A stretch of 64,000 nucleotides of DNA from Candidatus Gastranaerophilales bacterium (GTDB lineage: Bacteria; Cyanobacteriota; Vampirovibrionia; Gastranaerophilales; Gastranaerophilaceae): assembly GCA_910587375.1 (NCBI GenBank), contig CAJULR010000031.1, positions 6,664 through 70,663 of the forward strand, written 5' to 3'. Positions 32,286 through 41,900 of this stretch are shown here, piece after piece (the first letter of the stretch is position 1; each line of letters opens with the position of its first letter). The notes under the pieces were generated by a model. It had not been told where the DNA came from. It did not search any database and saw nothing but the letters and a program-made list of their open reading frames with translations. The translations under genes and the position numbers were made by a program.

Positions 32286-33386
32286 TTATTTTCCCTGCGG
32301 GTTTTGAATGCCGTTTCTGATTGCATTTTGAATGCTTTCAGGTTTGAAGCTTTCATCGATGTATTCAACCTTGGCAGAAGCTTTCAAGCCTTCAAAAAGT
32401 TTTTGTAAAGCTGAAATTTTCTTTTGTTGTTCAAGGAAAGTTTTAATTTCATCCTGAACTTTGTCTAAAGGCTGCATACCTTTTGCTGCTCTGTCTTTTA
32501 CGATGATTATGTGGTTTCCAAAATCTGAAACAACAACTTCTGAAACAGTGTCTGGTTTAAGGCTGAAAGCTGCGTCAGCAAATGGTTTAACCATTGCTTC
32601 TTTCGGGAAGAAACCTAAGTCCCCGCCGTTTGCAGCTGAAACTTTATCATCAGAATATTTTTTAGCAAGTTCTGCAAATTTTTCAGGAGCCTTAACTGCT
32701 TCTTCTCTCACTTTCTTTGCAAGAGCCATTTTTTCATCCATTTTTGCTTTAACTTTGGCGTCAATTTGTTCAGCGTTTAATTTTCCGTTTTTATCTGCTT
32801 CAATTATTTCCTGTTTAATTTTATCAGGGTTTGCTTCAATTAAAATGTGTGAAGCCTTAACTCTTTCAGGACGGTTGAAAGCGGCTTTGTTTGAATTGTA
32901 AAAATCAGAAACTTCTTTGTCTGAAACTTTAACATCTGCAGTTGCTTGAACAAGCTTATCCACCTGGATTTCGTTTGTTAAATCTTCTTTTAATTGGGCC
33001 TCTGTGACGTTATTTTGTTTTAAAACTTCTTTTAATCTTTCTTCTGAACCCAATTTGTCTGCAATTTCTTTTCTTTTTGCTTTAATTTCATCATTTGAAA
33101 CTGTGATTTTGTGTTCTTTAACCTGTTGGTCTAAAATTGTTTTTACAATAAGTTCGTTTACAATTCTATCCTTTGTCATAAGCATAACAAAGCTGTTTGG
33201 GTTTTTAAGGTTGTCGCCCATCTGCTGCATTTGGGGGGTCTTAAGCTGCTTATCAAGCGCTTTTTCATATTGCGCCTTTGTAATGGGCTGTCCGTTTACC
33301 TTGATGATTGCCGTTTTATCCAAAGCACAGCCTGTAAGTAAACCTACTGCAAGCCCTGCTGTCAGAAGGGATTTAGCTAATTTCAT
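32286..33386 (-). CDS. PpiC-type peptidyl-prolyl isomerase lipoprotein
   Basis: 366 residues. Lipoprotein signal peptide with lipobox LLTGC (C20), so it is membrane-anchored on the periplasmic side. A SurA-like N-terminal helical chaperone region (~25-165) is followed by a parvulin domain (~175-310: VKASHILIEA, FAELAKKYSDD, GGDLGFFPKEAMV, and GNHIIIVKDR), interrupted by a helical, charged insertion. Helps fold exported proteins, in the manner of PrsA or SurA. Ribosome site AGAGGAGAAAA. It begins 28 nt after mfd ends, so it can be co-transcribed with it. Confidence 0.92.
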   Translation of the reverse strand: MKLAKSLLTAGLAVGLLTGCALDKTAIIKVNGQPITKAQYEKALDKQLKTPQMQQMGDNLKNPNSFVMLMTKDRIVNELIVKTILDQQVKEHKITVSNDEIKAKRKEIADKLGSEERLKEVLKQNNVTEAQLKEDLTNEIQVDKLVQATADVKVSDKEVSDFYNSNKAAFNRPERVKASHILIEANPDKIKQEIIEADKNGKLNAEQIDAKVKAKMDEKMALAKKVREEAVKAPEKFAELAKKYSDDKVSAANGGDLGFFPKEAMVKPFADAAFSLKPDTVSEVVVSDFGNHIIIVKDRAAKGMQPLDKVQDEIKTFLEQQKKISALQKLFEGLKASAKVEYIDESFKPESIQNAIRNGIQNPQGK

Positions 33387-33414
33387 AAATATTTTCTCCT
33401 CTTTTTAATGCTCT

Positions 33415-36400
33415 TTATTTTTTAAATTCTAATATTATATGTGATATATAATAAAACAAATCCGCCAATATGTTAAATATTTCATTAAATTCAAGGCCTG
33501 ATTTTTTCATCAAAAGTATGCCTTTGGCGCCTTTAACGGACTTTGGCGGGTTTGTCCATTGAAAATATTTTGTAATATTCAGGTCTAATTTTCTTTTTAA
33601 AATAAGCCACTCCTGCATTGTATAGGGGGTGTAAATCCTTATATTATCAGGCGTTTCGCGGATTTGGGTTATGTTAATCGCAGTTCCTAAAAGCCTTAAA
33701 CGTATTAATTTTATCAGGTTTTCAACGCTCTCGGGCAGTTTTGAGAACCTGTCCCTAAAGCTTGCGGCCATGCTCTCAAGCTCTGAAATGCTTTTAACGT
33801 CTGAAAGCCTTTTATATTCAAGCATTTTCTGTTCATATGAGCCCACCCATTCATCCGGAATGTAAGCTGTTGCTTTAATATCCACAATGCAGGGCTCTTG
33901 TTTTGTTTCGCTCTGCTGTTTTTTATAGGGGTCTTGAAGCGCTGCGGCGCTGCTTTTAGCCTCATTTTTAAGTTCATTTACACATTCTTCTAAAAGGCTA
34001 ACGTATGTGTCAAAACCAACGTTTACCATATGCCCGTGCTGTTTTGCCCCTAAAATGTTCCCTACACCCCTGATTTCAATATCCCTTAAGGCAATTTGAT
34101 ACCCTGAACCAAGGCTTGCAAAGTCTTTTATCGCGCTCAACCTTTTGAAGGCGTCTGCTGATAATTCTTTTGATTTTTTATAAAAACAATAGCAAAATGC
34201 TTGCCTGTCGGACCTTCCGACCCTTCCTCTAAGCTGATACAATTGCGCAAGGCCAAATCTGTCTGAATCATTGATGATTATTGTGTTTGCGTTTGATATA
34301 TCAAGCCCTGATTCAATAATAGTGGTGCATAAAAGGATATCATATTCCTTCATTGCAAAGTCATACATAATTTTTTCAAGTTCATTTTCGTTCATCTGTC
34401 CATGTGCCACGGCAATTCTTGCGTTTGGAAGCAGGCTTTGAAGGTATTGGGCAACCGTATGTATGCTCTCTACGCGGTTATGCACGAAAAACACCTGCCC
34501 ATCCCTTTGCAGTTCGTGGTTTACAGCGTTTTTTAAAAATGCTTCGTTGAATTCTCCGACATAAGTTTTCACAGGAAGCCTGTTTTTTGGGGGCGTGTTA
34601 ATCAGGCTCATATTTTTTAGCCCGGATAGCGCCATATTAAGGGTTCTTGGAATTGGCGTAGCGGACATTGCAAGTATATCAATGTTTTCACGGAATTTTT
34701 TCAGCTTTTCCTTATGTGCGACGCCGAATTTGTGCTCTTCATCAATTACAAGAAGCCCCAAATTTTTAAATTCACGGTCAAAAAGCAGGCTGTGTGTGCC
34801 AACAACCACATCACATGTGCCCTCAGTGAGCATTTTTATTGTTTCTCTACGTTCTTTTGGGGTTTTAAAGCGTGATAATAACTGCACATTCACGGAAAAC
34901 GGCTTAAATCTTTCCGCGATTGTTTGATAATGCTGCAGGGCTAAAATGGTTGTAGGGGCAATAAGGGCGGCTTGTTTGCCGGACATAACGGCCTTAAATA
35001 TAGCTCTGATTGCAACTTCTGTTTTTCCAAACCCGACATCCGCGCATATAAGCCTGTCCATCGGGCGTTCAGATTCCATATCCGCCTTAACTTCTTCTAT
35101 AGAGCGCATTTGGTCCGGGGTTTCCGTGAATTCAAAGGCGTCTTCCATTTCGTACTGCCAGGTTGTATCGGGTTCAAATGCAATACCTGTGCTCATTTCA
35201 CGCTTTGCATAAAGCTTTAATAAATCGTAGGCAATTTCTTTAACCTCGCCTTTAGCCTTGTTTTTCGTGTTTTCCCAGGCTGCTCCGCCCATTTTTGATA
35301 ATTTTGGTTTTGTGCCGCCTCCGCCTCTATAGCGGTATAAAAGGTTAATTTGTTCTGCGGGCATAAAAAGTTTGTCGCCGCCTTGAAATTGAATTTCAAG
35401 ATAATCTTTTAAGGCGCCGTCCATCTCTTCTTTTCGGAGGCCCTTGAAAATTCCGATACCGTGGATTGTATGCACCACAAATTCATTTTCCATAATATCA
35501 TTTATGGAATCGATATAATCCTGGGATTGCTTGTTTGATGTGTATTTGCGGCTTGTAATGTCTTTAGAGCGTTTGTTGAAAAGTTCTTTGTCGGATAGGA
35601 ATATCCAGGTTTCTGGCCGCTTTTCAGACTTTTTTTCGGGCCATTGTTCAGCTTCCGCTTGGTTTTCGGTTGTTTGAACATCGTGTAAAATCCCGCCGCC
35701 TGAGGTTAAAGGGGGCAAAATAAAAATGTTTTCAGAATATATTTCAAACTCTTTTAAAATTTCAGAAAATCTTTTTGGATAATTTGTGCAGACAAAAACT
35801 TTTGCCCCGTCTTTGGTTTTTTTGTCTATAAAATCTGAAATTTCAATTCCGGAGGAAGAGAAAAACGGCGGAAGCTCAGAATCAAATTCCACAAGCATTT
35901 GGGCAAATGTTGAATCTGAAATGCTCTCCATTCCAAGGTTATCCCCGCCAAAGTTTTCTAAAAACGTGTCAAAGCCTATATGTTTAAACTTTTGAATTTC
36001 TTTTTTGTACTCACTATATGTTACATGGTTTTTATCTGAAAGCGGCAATTTCAGGCCTGACGCAAGGTTTGTCTGATAACTTTTTATAAAATCATCGTCA
36101 ATGTTTTCAAATTTGGCGTTAATCTGCGCTGTATCATCAAAAACAAGAATAAAATCCCGGAAAAAATCCAAGGGCGAAACCAAATCTTTGTTTAAATAAT
36201 TTTGATAGTACTCAATTCCTTCAAAATACCCTTCGTTATCTATTTTTTCGCAAATTTCCCCGTATAAAATATCAATGGTTTCATTTTCGCCAAATTTTTC
36301 AATTTCTTTATATAGCTTTGCTTTGAAGCTTTTTTTAATCTCATCGTTTATTAAAAACTTGTGCAGCGGATAAACCGTGATTTCATCAAGTTTTTGAAAG

Positions 36401-37041
36401 CTTTTTTGGGTCGTGGGGTCGAACATTCTTATATCTTCAATCGTGTCTGCGAAAAATTCCACACGCACAGGCGAAGAATAGAGTGTAAAAATGTCTAAAA
36501 TATCGCCTTTGATTGAAAATTCGCCCGAATCCATTGCCATAGGCACTCTTTTATAGCCTAAATCTATCAGTTTTTCAATAGTTTTAGCGTAATCCAGCTC
36601 TTCATTTTTCTTTATTTTAAAAGAATTTTTGGCATAGAAATTTTTGTCGGGAAATTTTTCTGTTAGCGCCCTTAAAGGCGCAATTACAAAAGGATAATCC
36701 CCATTTATGGCCCCATTTAAAACATTTACCTGTTCTTCATAAATGTAATAATTCCTGTCCACGTCTTCATATGGGTTAATCTCTTGAAATGGAAGGATTT
36801 TAGACTCCAAATCAAACAAAGATTCTAAATCTTTTTGATATTTTAAGGCGGATTGCTCATTTAGGGTGATAAAAAGAACTTTTTTGCCCAATTTTTCCGC
36901 AACATTGTTTAAAATAAGGAGCCTTAGGGGGTTATTTAGCCCTGTTAAACTAAGGCTTATGCCCACTTCTTTCTTTTTTAAAAAACGGTTTAAAGCAGGC
37001 ACATCAAAACTTTTAAAGATTTCTGCCGTGTTATTTCCCAT
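33415..37041 (-). CDS. mfd: Transcription-repair coupling factor
   Basis: 1208 residues from the ATG at 37041 (an in-frame TTG at 37059 is possible). Removes RNA polymerase stalled at lesions and recruits UvrA. UvrB-like N-terminal modules (~1-480), an RNA-polymerase-interaction CarD-like domain (ENEFVVHTIHGIGIFKGL...GGDKLFMPAEQINLL), RecG-like helicase with ADVGFGKTE (Walker A, ~670), LVIDEEHKFG (DEEH box) and QLRGRVGRSDRQAFCY (motif VI), then the C-terminal TRCF domain. The start overlaps the end of the ROK kinase gene by 11 nt. Confidence 0.97.
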   Translation of the reverse strand: MGNNTAEIFKSFDVPALNRFLKKKEVGISLSLTGLNNPLRLLILNNVAEKLGKKVLFITLNEQSALKYQKDLESLFDLESKILPFQEINPYEDVDRNYYIYEEQVNVLNGAINGDYPFVIAPLRALTEKFPDKNFYAKNSFKIKKNEELDYAKTIEKLIDLGYKRVPMAMDSGEFSIKGDILDIFTLYSSPVRVEFFADTIEDIRMFDPTTQKSFQKLDEITVYPLHKFLINDEIKKSFKAKLYKEIEKFGENETIDILYGEICEKIDNEGYFEGIEYYQNYLNKDLVSPLDFFRDFILVFDDTAQINAKFENIDDDFIKSYQTNLASGLKLPLSDKNHVTYSEYKKEIQKFKHIGFDTFLENFGGDNLGMESISDSTFAQMLVEFDSELPPFFSSSGIEISDFIDKKTKDGAKVFVCTNYPKRFSEILKEFEIYSENIFILPPLTSGGGILHDVQTTENQAEAEQWPEKKSEKRPETWIFLSDKELFNKRSKDITSRKYTSNKQSQDYIDSINDIMENEFVVHTIHGIGIFKGLRKEEMDGALKDYLEIQFQGGDKLFMPAEQINLLYRYRGGGGTKPKLSKMGGAAWENTKNKAKGEVKEIAYDLLKLYAKREMSTGIAFEPDTTWQYEMEDAFEFTETPDQMRSIEEVKADMESERPMDRLICADVGFGKTEVAIRAIFKAVMSGKQAALIAPTTILALQHYQTIAERFKPFSVNVQLLSRFKTPKERRETIKMLTEGTCDVVVGTHSLLFDREFKNLGLLVIDEEHKFGVAHKEKLKKFRENIDILAMSATPIPRTLNMALSGLKNMSLINTPPKNRLPVKTYVGEFNEAFLKNAVNHELQRDGQVFFVHNRVESIHTVAQYLQSLLPNARIAVAHGQMNENELEKIMYDFAMKEYDILLCTTIIESGLDISNANTIIINDSDRFGLAQLYQLRGRVGRSDRQAFCYCFYKKSKELSADAFKRLSAIKDFASLGSGYQIALRDIEIRGVGNILGAKQHGHMVNVGFDTYVSLLEECVNELKNEAKSSAAALQDPYKKQQSETKQEPCIVDIKATAYIPDEWVGSYEQKMLEYKRLSDVKSISELESMAASFRDRFSKLPESVENLIKLIRLRLLGTAINITQIRETPDNIRIYTPYTMQEWLILKRKLDLNITKYFQWTNPPKSVKGAKGILLMKKSGLEFNEIFNILADLFYYISHIILEFKK

Positions 37042-38023
37042 AAGAACCGTAATTTTCAAGCAAAGAAGCGCCTATAACGCCTGAATAATCTCCAAGTTCC
37101 GCTTTTTTGAACGTAGTAACCGAAGATGGCACAGGTAAAGCCTTTGCTCTTGCTTTTTTAATTGTGCTCAAATAAATTTCATCAATACTTTGAATTAAGC
37201 CCCCGCCAAGGATTACAAGCTCCGGGTTATAGAAATTCATAACGCTTGCAATTCCTCCTGAAAGGTACTCTATAGCTTCATTTACATACTGAGTTACAAC
37301 TTCATCCCTCGCGTCAAGCGATTTTTTAATGTGTTTAGAACTTATAGAGCCTGAATTTGTAAGTTCTGTAATGATTGAGCCCCTGCCTTTTTTCACCGCT
37401 CCTAAAATTCTTGATTCAATTGCACTTCTGCTTGCATATGCTTCAAGACAGCCGTTTCCGCCGCAAGAACAGGCCCTTCCGTTTAAATCCACAATCATAT
37501 GGCCAATTTCACCGGCCGAACCGCTTGCGCCATAGTGGATTTTACCATCTTTTATAATGGAGGAGCCAATTCCTGTTCCCACAAATATGCAGACAATGTC
37601 TTTGAAACCTTGCCCTGCGCCGTAATTCAGCTCTCCGATGGCCGCAACCTCAACGTCATTGCCGCAAAAAACGGGAATATTGTATTTCGATTCAATTAAT
37701 TCTTTAACGTGAAAATCTTTACATTCAAGGTTTACGCCATTTATAAGAATTCCTTTTTCTCTGTCCACCTGCCCTGCAAGGCCAAGGCCGATTGATGAAA
37801 CTTCATCTTTTGAAAATTTGACATCTGAACCTGCGGCAGAAACAACAGGGGTTTCAAAAAGTTCATCCAAAGTTTCGAGGATTTTTTCCCCGATTTTTTT
37901 ATTTCCCTTTTCTTTTTTGGTTTTGTTTTTGACCTCTAAAATAACCTTGCCGCTTTGTTTTTCGACAAGTCCTGCAAGTATTTTTGTTCCGCCTAAATCA
38001 ATCCCTATAGAATATTTTTTCAT
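37031..38023 (-). CDS. ROK-family sugar kinase (glucokinase-like)
   Basis: 330 residues. It phosphorylates glucose or a related hexose with ATP. Phosphate-binding GIDLGGTKILAGLV at the N-terminus, catalytic Asp in the FCGNDVEVAA segment, ROK signature region GEIGHMIVDLNGRACSCGGNGCLEAYAS with the zinc cysteines. No N-terminal HTH, so it is an enzyme rather than a NagC-type repressor. 13 nt separate it from the acyltransferase upstream. There is no clear ribosome site. Confidence 0.9.
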   Translation of the reverse strand: MKKYSIGIDLGGTKILAGLVEKQSGKVILEVKNKTKKEKGNKKIGEKILETLDELFETPVVSAAGSDVKFSKDEVSSIGLGLAGQVDREKGILINGVNLECKDFHVKELIESKYNIPVFCGNDVEVAAIGELNYGAGQGFKDIVCIFVGTGIGSSIIKDGKIHYGASGSAGEIGHMIVDLNGRACSCGGNGCLEAYASRSAIESRILGAVKKGRGSIITELTNSGSISSKHIKKSLDARDEVVTQYVNEAIEYLSGGIASVMNFYNPELVILGGGLIQSIDEIYLSTIKKARAKALPVPSSVTTFKKAELGDYSGVIGASLLENYGSYGK

Positions 38024-38036
38024 AGTTTAAAAGTTG

Positions 38037-38864
38037 TTAATCTTCTTTTTTCATGCCGATACTTTTTAATTTGTTTTCAATTTGGCGCCACCAGTGAAGT
38101 TTTTCTTTATATAAATATTCATATCCTTCAAAATCGCCCTTAGAGATATTTTCCTGTTGTTTGTCAAGAAAATTTTCAAACCCGCGCTCAAGGTTGTGGG
38201 TAAATTCTTTTCTGTCGAAATTGGGTTCCGTAACCACTTTTGGTTCCCCAAATTCAAGCAGCACTTCGGGCCTATCCTGTCTTAAAAATGTATAATTTAC
38301 AGCAACAGGAATTAAATTCACCCCGCCAAATTTTTTAGCCGCATTTTTTGCCATATACGCAAGGCCGGATTGGAAAACTTCGGGCCTATGGTGCGGCGGG
38401 CGTATAATCCCTTGCGGGAAAAGCCAAAAGGCAATGTCTTTGTCTTTTAGTTGGTCTGCCGCGTAGCTTAAAGATTTCATAGCGCTTTGCGGAGATTTTT
38501 TATTAACAGGAAAACACCCTACGTATTGAAAAAGAGGAAATCTGTTCATCTCTTCAATCATAAGGCGCATTCTGAATTTGCCGAATTTTGTTAAAATAAA
38601 ATGGATTGTAACGTAGCCTATAAGCCCGTCCCACCAGTTTGAATGCGGGGCATAAAAAACTGTTGCAAAATTTTTATCTCTTGCTTCAAAATTCTCTAAC
38701 CCCTTAAACATTAAGGAATAGAACCTGTTTTTTAACATTGAAAAGAAGATAAAATTGCCAATAAAAATCCAAAAAGGATTGTCCTTTGCCTCTCTGAATT
38801 TTTCTTCCCGATTTCTTATCTTTGTCGGGGGAATTTCACTGTATAAATGTTTTGGTGCGCTCAT
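38037..38864 (-). CDS. PlsC-like lysophospholipid/glycerol acyltransferase
   Basis: 275 residues, likely attached to the inner face of the membrane. The HX4D catalytic box is APHSNWWD (~residues 72-79). The substrate box reads FPQG instead of FPEG, a variant used by a recognised subgroup of these acyltransferases. LIPVAVNY is conserved. It transfers an acyl chain to a lysolipid or related acceptor; the exact substrate is uncertain. It begins the operon with the ROK kinase and mfd. A near-consensus promoter ends 6 nt before the ATG, and there is no Shine-Dalgarno sequence. Confidence 0.85.
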   Translation of the reverse strand: MSAPKHLYSEIPPTKIRNREEKFREAKDNPFWIFIGNFIFFSMLKNRFYSLMFKGLENFEARDKNFATVFYAPHSNWWDGLIGYVTIHFILTKFGKFRMRLMIEEMNRFPLFQYVGCFPVNKKSPQSAMKSLSYAADQLKDKDIAFWLFPQGIIRPPHHRPEVFQSGLAYMAKNAAKKFGGVNLIPVAVNYTFLRQDRPEVLLEFGEPKVVTEPNFDRKEFTHNLERGFENFLDKQQENISKGDFEGYEYLYKEKLHWWRQIENKLKSIGMKKED

Positions 38865-38870
38865 AGCTTA

Positions 38871-38899
38871 ATTTTATTTAAAATTGCCTACACTGTCAA
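38871..38899 (-). promoter_or_regulatory. Near-consensus promoter positioned for a leaderless mRNA
   Basis: On minus: TTGACA (38899-38894), exactly 17 bp, TAAAAT (38876-38871), then 6 nt (TAAGCT) to the ATG at 38864. Transcription would start at the ATG. Confidence 0.75.
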
Positions 38900-38942
38900 T
38901 AAGAAGCGTCGCCGGCCGCCCAAACTTTAATTTTAAACGCCT

Positions 38943-41900
38943 CTACATTATTCTTTTTAATTGACAATATGCCTTAAATGAAGTTAATTCTTTTTGAATA
39001 ATGTAATGGTGTCTTGTAAGGTTTAAGTTTGTTGCGATATTTAGCGCTTTTTCATAGGTTTTGATTGTATTTTGGGCAACTTCAAGTTTTCTTGAAGTGT
39101 CAATTGTTGCAATTGAATCTTGCATAATATTTGCCCGAAGTTTGTATAAAATCATCTGCAAGAAAACAAGTTCGTTTATGTTGGCGTCTTGGAATGCAAG
39201 CTCTGAATAGGTTTTTGCATTGTCTAATTCGCCCTTGTTTAAATATGCTTTTGCCATTAAAGCTTGGAATAATATTTTAAAGAATATTGAATTTATTTTT
39301 GTGCTTTCGCAAATTTTTATCGCCTTTTCGCAGATTTCAATCGCCTTGTCGGCGCCGTTTGTTGTCATTGTGGCCTTGGCGCTTATATACCAGGAAATAA
39401 GGGCCCCAAGCGCAATTTTTTCTTTAGAAAACCAAGTCATCTCCTCGGCACAAATTTCCAAAGATTTTAGTGGATTTCCTTCTTCTAAAATTACATAAGC
39501 AAGAACTGCTTTTATAATATTTTTGCTGTAATTATCCCCGCAGTTGTTTGCAAAAGTAACAGCTTCAAAAAGCTCATCCCTTATTTTTTCATCAAAATCG
39601 CTCTTTAAAATTTTATTAAATATGTCAATCGTGTTCCATTTTGAAACAAGCTTGGAATCATCAATTGCGTATGAAAAATCTTTTACAATAGATTGTAAAA
39701 TTTCATCAGAAAGCCCTAAATATCCTTTAATTGTGTAGGCATAAGCAGTTGCAAGCTTTAAATTTACAATGATTTTGGCGTCTAAAACTACTTTTTCTTT
39801 CTTCTTTTCTTTAAACACCTCTTTTTCAACCGCGTCAATAAGTTCAAACACAGCAGGGTTCCCCTGTTGGGCCAGCGCTTCGATGAGTATTATATTTGCT
39901 TTAATCCAGGAGCTGTAAATTTCCCGTGCGTTTGAAAATTCATTCTTTTTCGGGTGTCTTAACCAATCTTGCAAAGGCGGGTTAATTTCTGTGTTTACAA
40001 TTGCGTTAACTTCCTCAAAATTCCCTGTATATAAAAGCGCTTCGGCTTTTCTTGTTTTAATGAGGGCTCTTTGAAGTGCATATTTTGGCTTGTCAAAATA
40101 TTGAAGCACAGTGTCCACTGTTTCAATTACGGCAGGGAAATTTTGCACCATCTTTAAACTGTGGATTAAATACCCAGAAAGCTCAATTACTTTTTCAACT
40201 TCATCTCTGTTTTTGGCGTTTATAATAGCAGAAGATAAGTAATCCACAGCTTCTTTCGGGTTTTTGTCGTATGTTAATTTTCCAAGCCTTTCAAAGATAT
40301 TATTCTTAATATAAAAGGCATTTGGATGTTTCATTTCTTCAAGGTTTGCAAGGCTTTGCTTTTGGCACATTGTGTAGAATGCAACATCGCCAATGAATGA
40401 AGCCAGTTTTAAATTTGCAGTCCAAAGGTCAAAAGCAAGGGATTTATCCCCGACGGTCTGTGCCAAAAGTGCACGAATTGCAGGGGAGGACACTGTTCTT
40501 TGGCAAGTTTCCGCTAAAAGCTTTGCAGCATAAGGTTTTAAGCTGTCATTGTTTTTTGCTTCGGAATAAATATGTGTCCAAATAAGTGTGTTTTTAAATC
40601 TGTAGATATTCTCGCTTTTTTTAATAAAATATCCTGTTTTTTCCAGTGTTGAAACGATTTTTGCAAAAGTATCATCTGAAAGTTCAAACACCGTCTGCAA
40701 AATAGATTTTGTAAACTTTCCGCCAAGAAGGGAAGCAACCCCTAAGAATGAATAATACGAAGGGTTTTGCTCTTTTAAAAATCTCAATCTTGAATCTAAA
40801 ATTTCCCCTAAAGTCTGCGGGACAAAATAATTTTCTTCCCTGATGTCATAAGCGAATTCTTTTCCTTTTAAATAAACCTTTTTGGTTTCCAAAAGGTGCT
40901 CTGCCACCTGTTCAATGTATGCAAAATTTCCTTGTGAATTTAAAATTATCTGGTTTGAAATTTTTTCAGGAAGCAATTCAAAAGAGCCAAACCTTAGTTT
41001 TAAATATTCCTTAATATCATCAATTTCGTTTGAAGCAAGGTTAATATTTAAACTTGCGTTCTTTGGAAGCTTGTCTGAATTTATATACATATTCAGAGCA
41101 TGCTGGTTTCTGTATGTTAAGAGGAATTTTGCCCCTTGTGTGAAGAAATCTTTGTTTGTTAAGTATTTTATAAATTCAAAAGATGTTTCATCGATTAAAT
41201 CAAAATCATCTACAATAATTACAAGCTTAGATTCGCCCCGAAGCGCCTCCAAAACTTCTTTAATGTCACTAAAGGTTTTTTGTTTGTTTGATAAAATGTT
41301 TTCGTAAAAATCTTCTCCAACAGGATATACAAGGTTTATGAGCGTTTCAATTTTAGATGGGTTAAAATCACTGTTTTCGCCCTCTTTTCCGTTCATAAAG
41401 GATAAATTCTTCTGAAGCACATTTCTTAACTCTTTCACCCTCTTTTCATATTTTGAAGGAACAAAAGAAAGGTTAAATAAAGAAAGTAAAATATCCTGAA
41501 ACAAGCCAAAGGGCGTAATCTGCGTCAGCGCGCTGCAATGCCCCTTTAAAACAAGGATGTTTGTGTCTTCAAGTTTTTTATAAAGTTTTTCTAAGAGGAA
41601 GCTCTTTCCTGCTCCGCGCGGGGCGTTTAGGGAAATTCCCTTAATTTCGCTTGAAGAATCATTTATTGTGTCATAAATTAATTCAAGCGCAATATCTTCT
41701 TTAACGCTTTTAGACTGCGTAAATTCGGGCTTTTGGTCTAAAAATACCATCTTATAAGATTCTGGCGAAATTTTAATCAAAGGAATTTCATCCGATAAAA
41801 TCTTATAAGCGCCTTCTGATGTTATAATGTCTTTTTCAATGCCAAAATCAAGCTGTTTTATATGCTGTTTTGAAATTGCGTTTGTTTTAATTTCGCCATC

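Noticed and set aside
38037..38864. FPQG instead of FPEG in the acyltransferase as a loss of function
   Set aside because: A subgroup of this family regularly has Gln at this place, and the HX4D box is intact.
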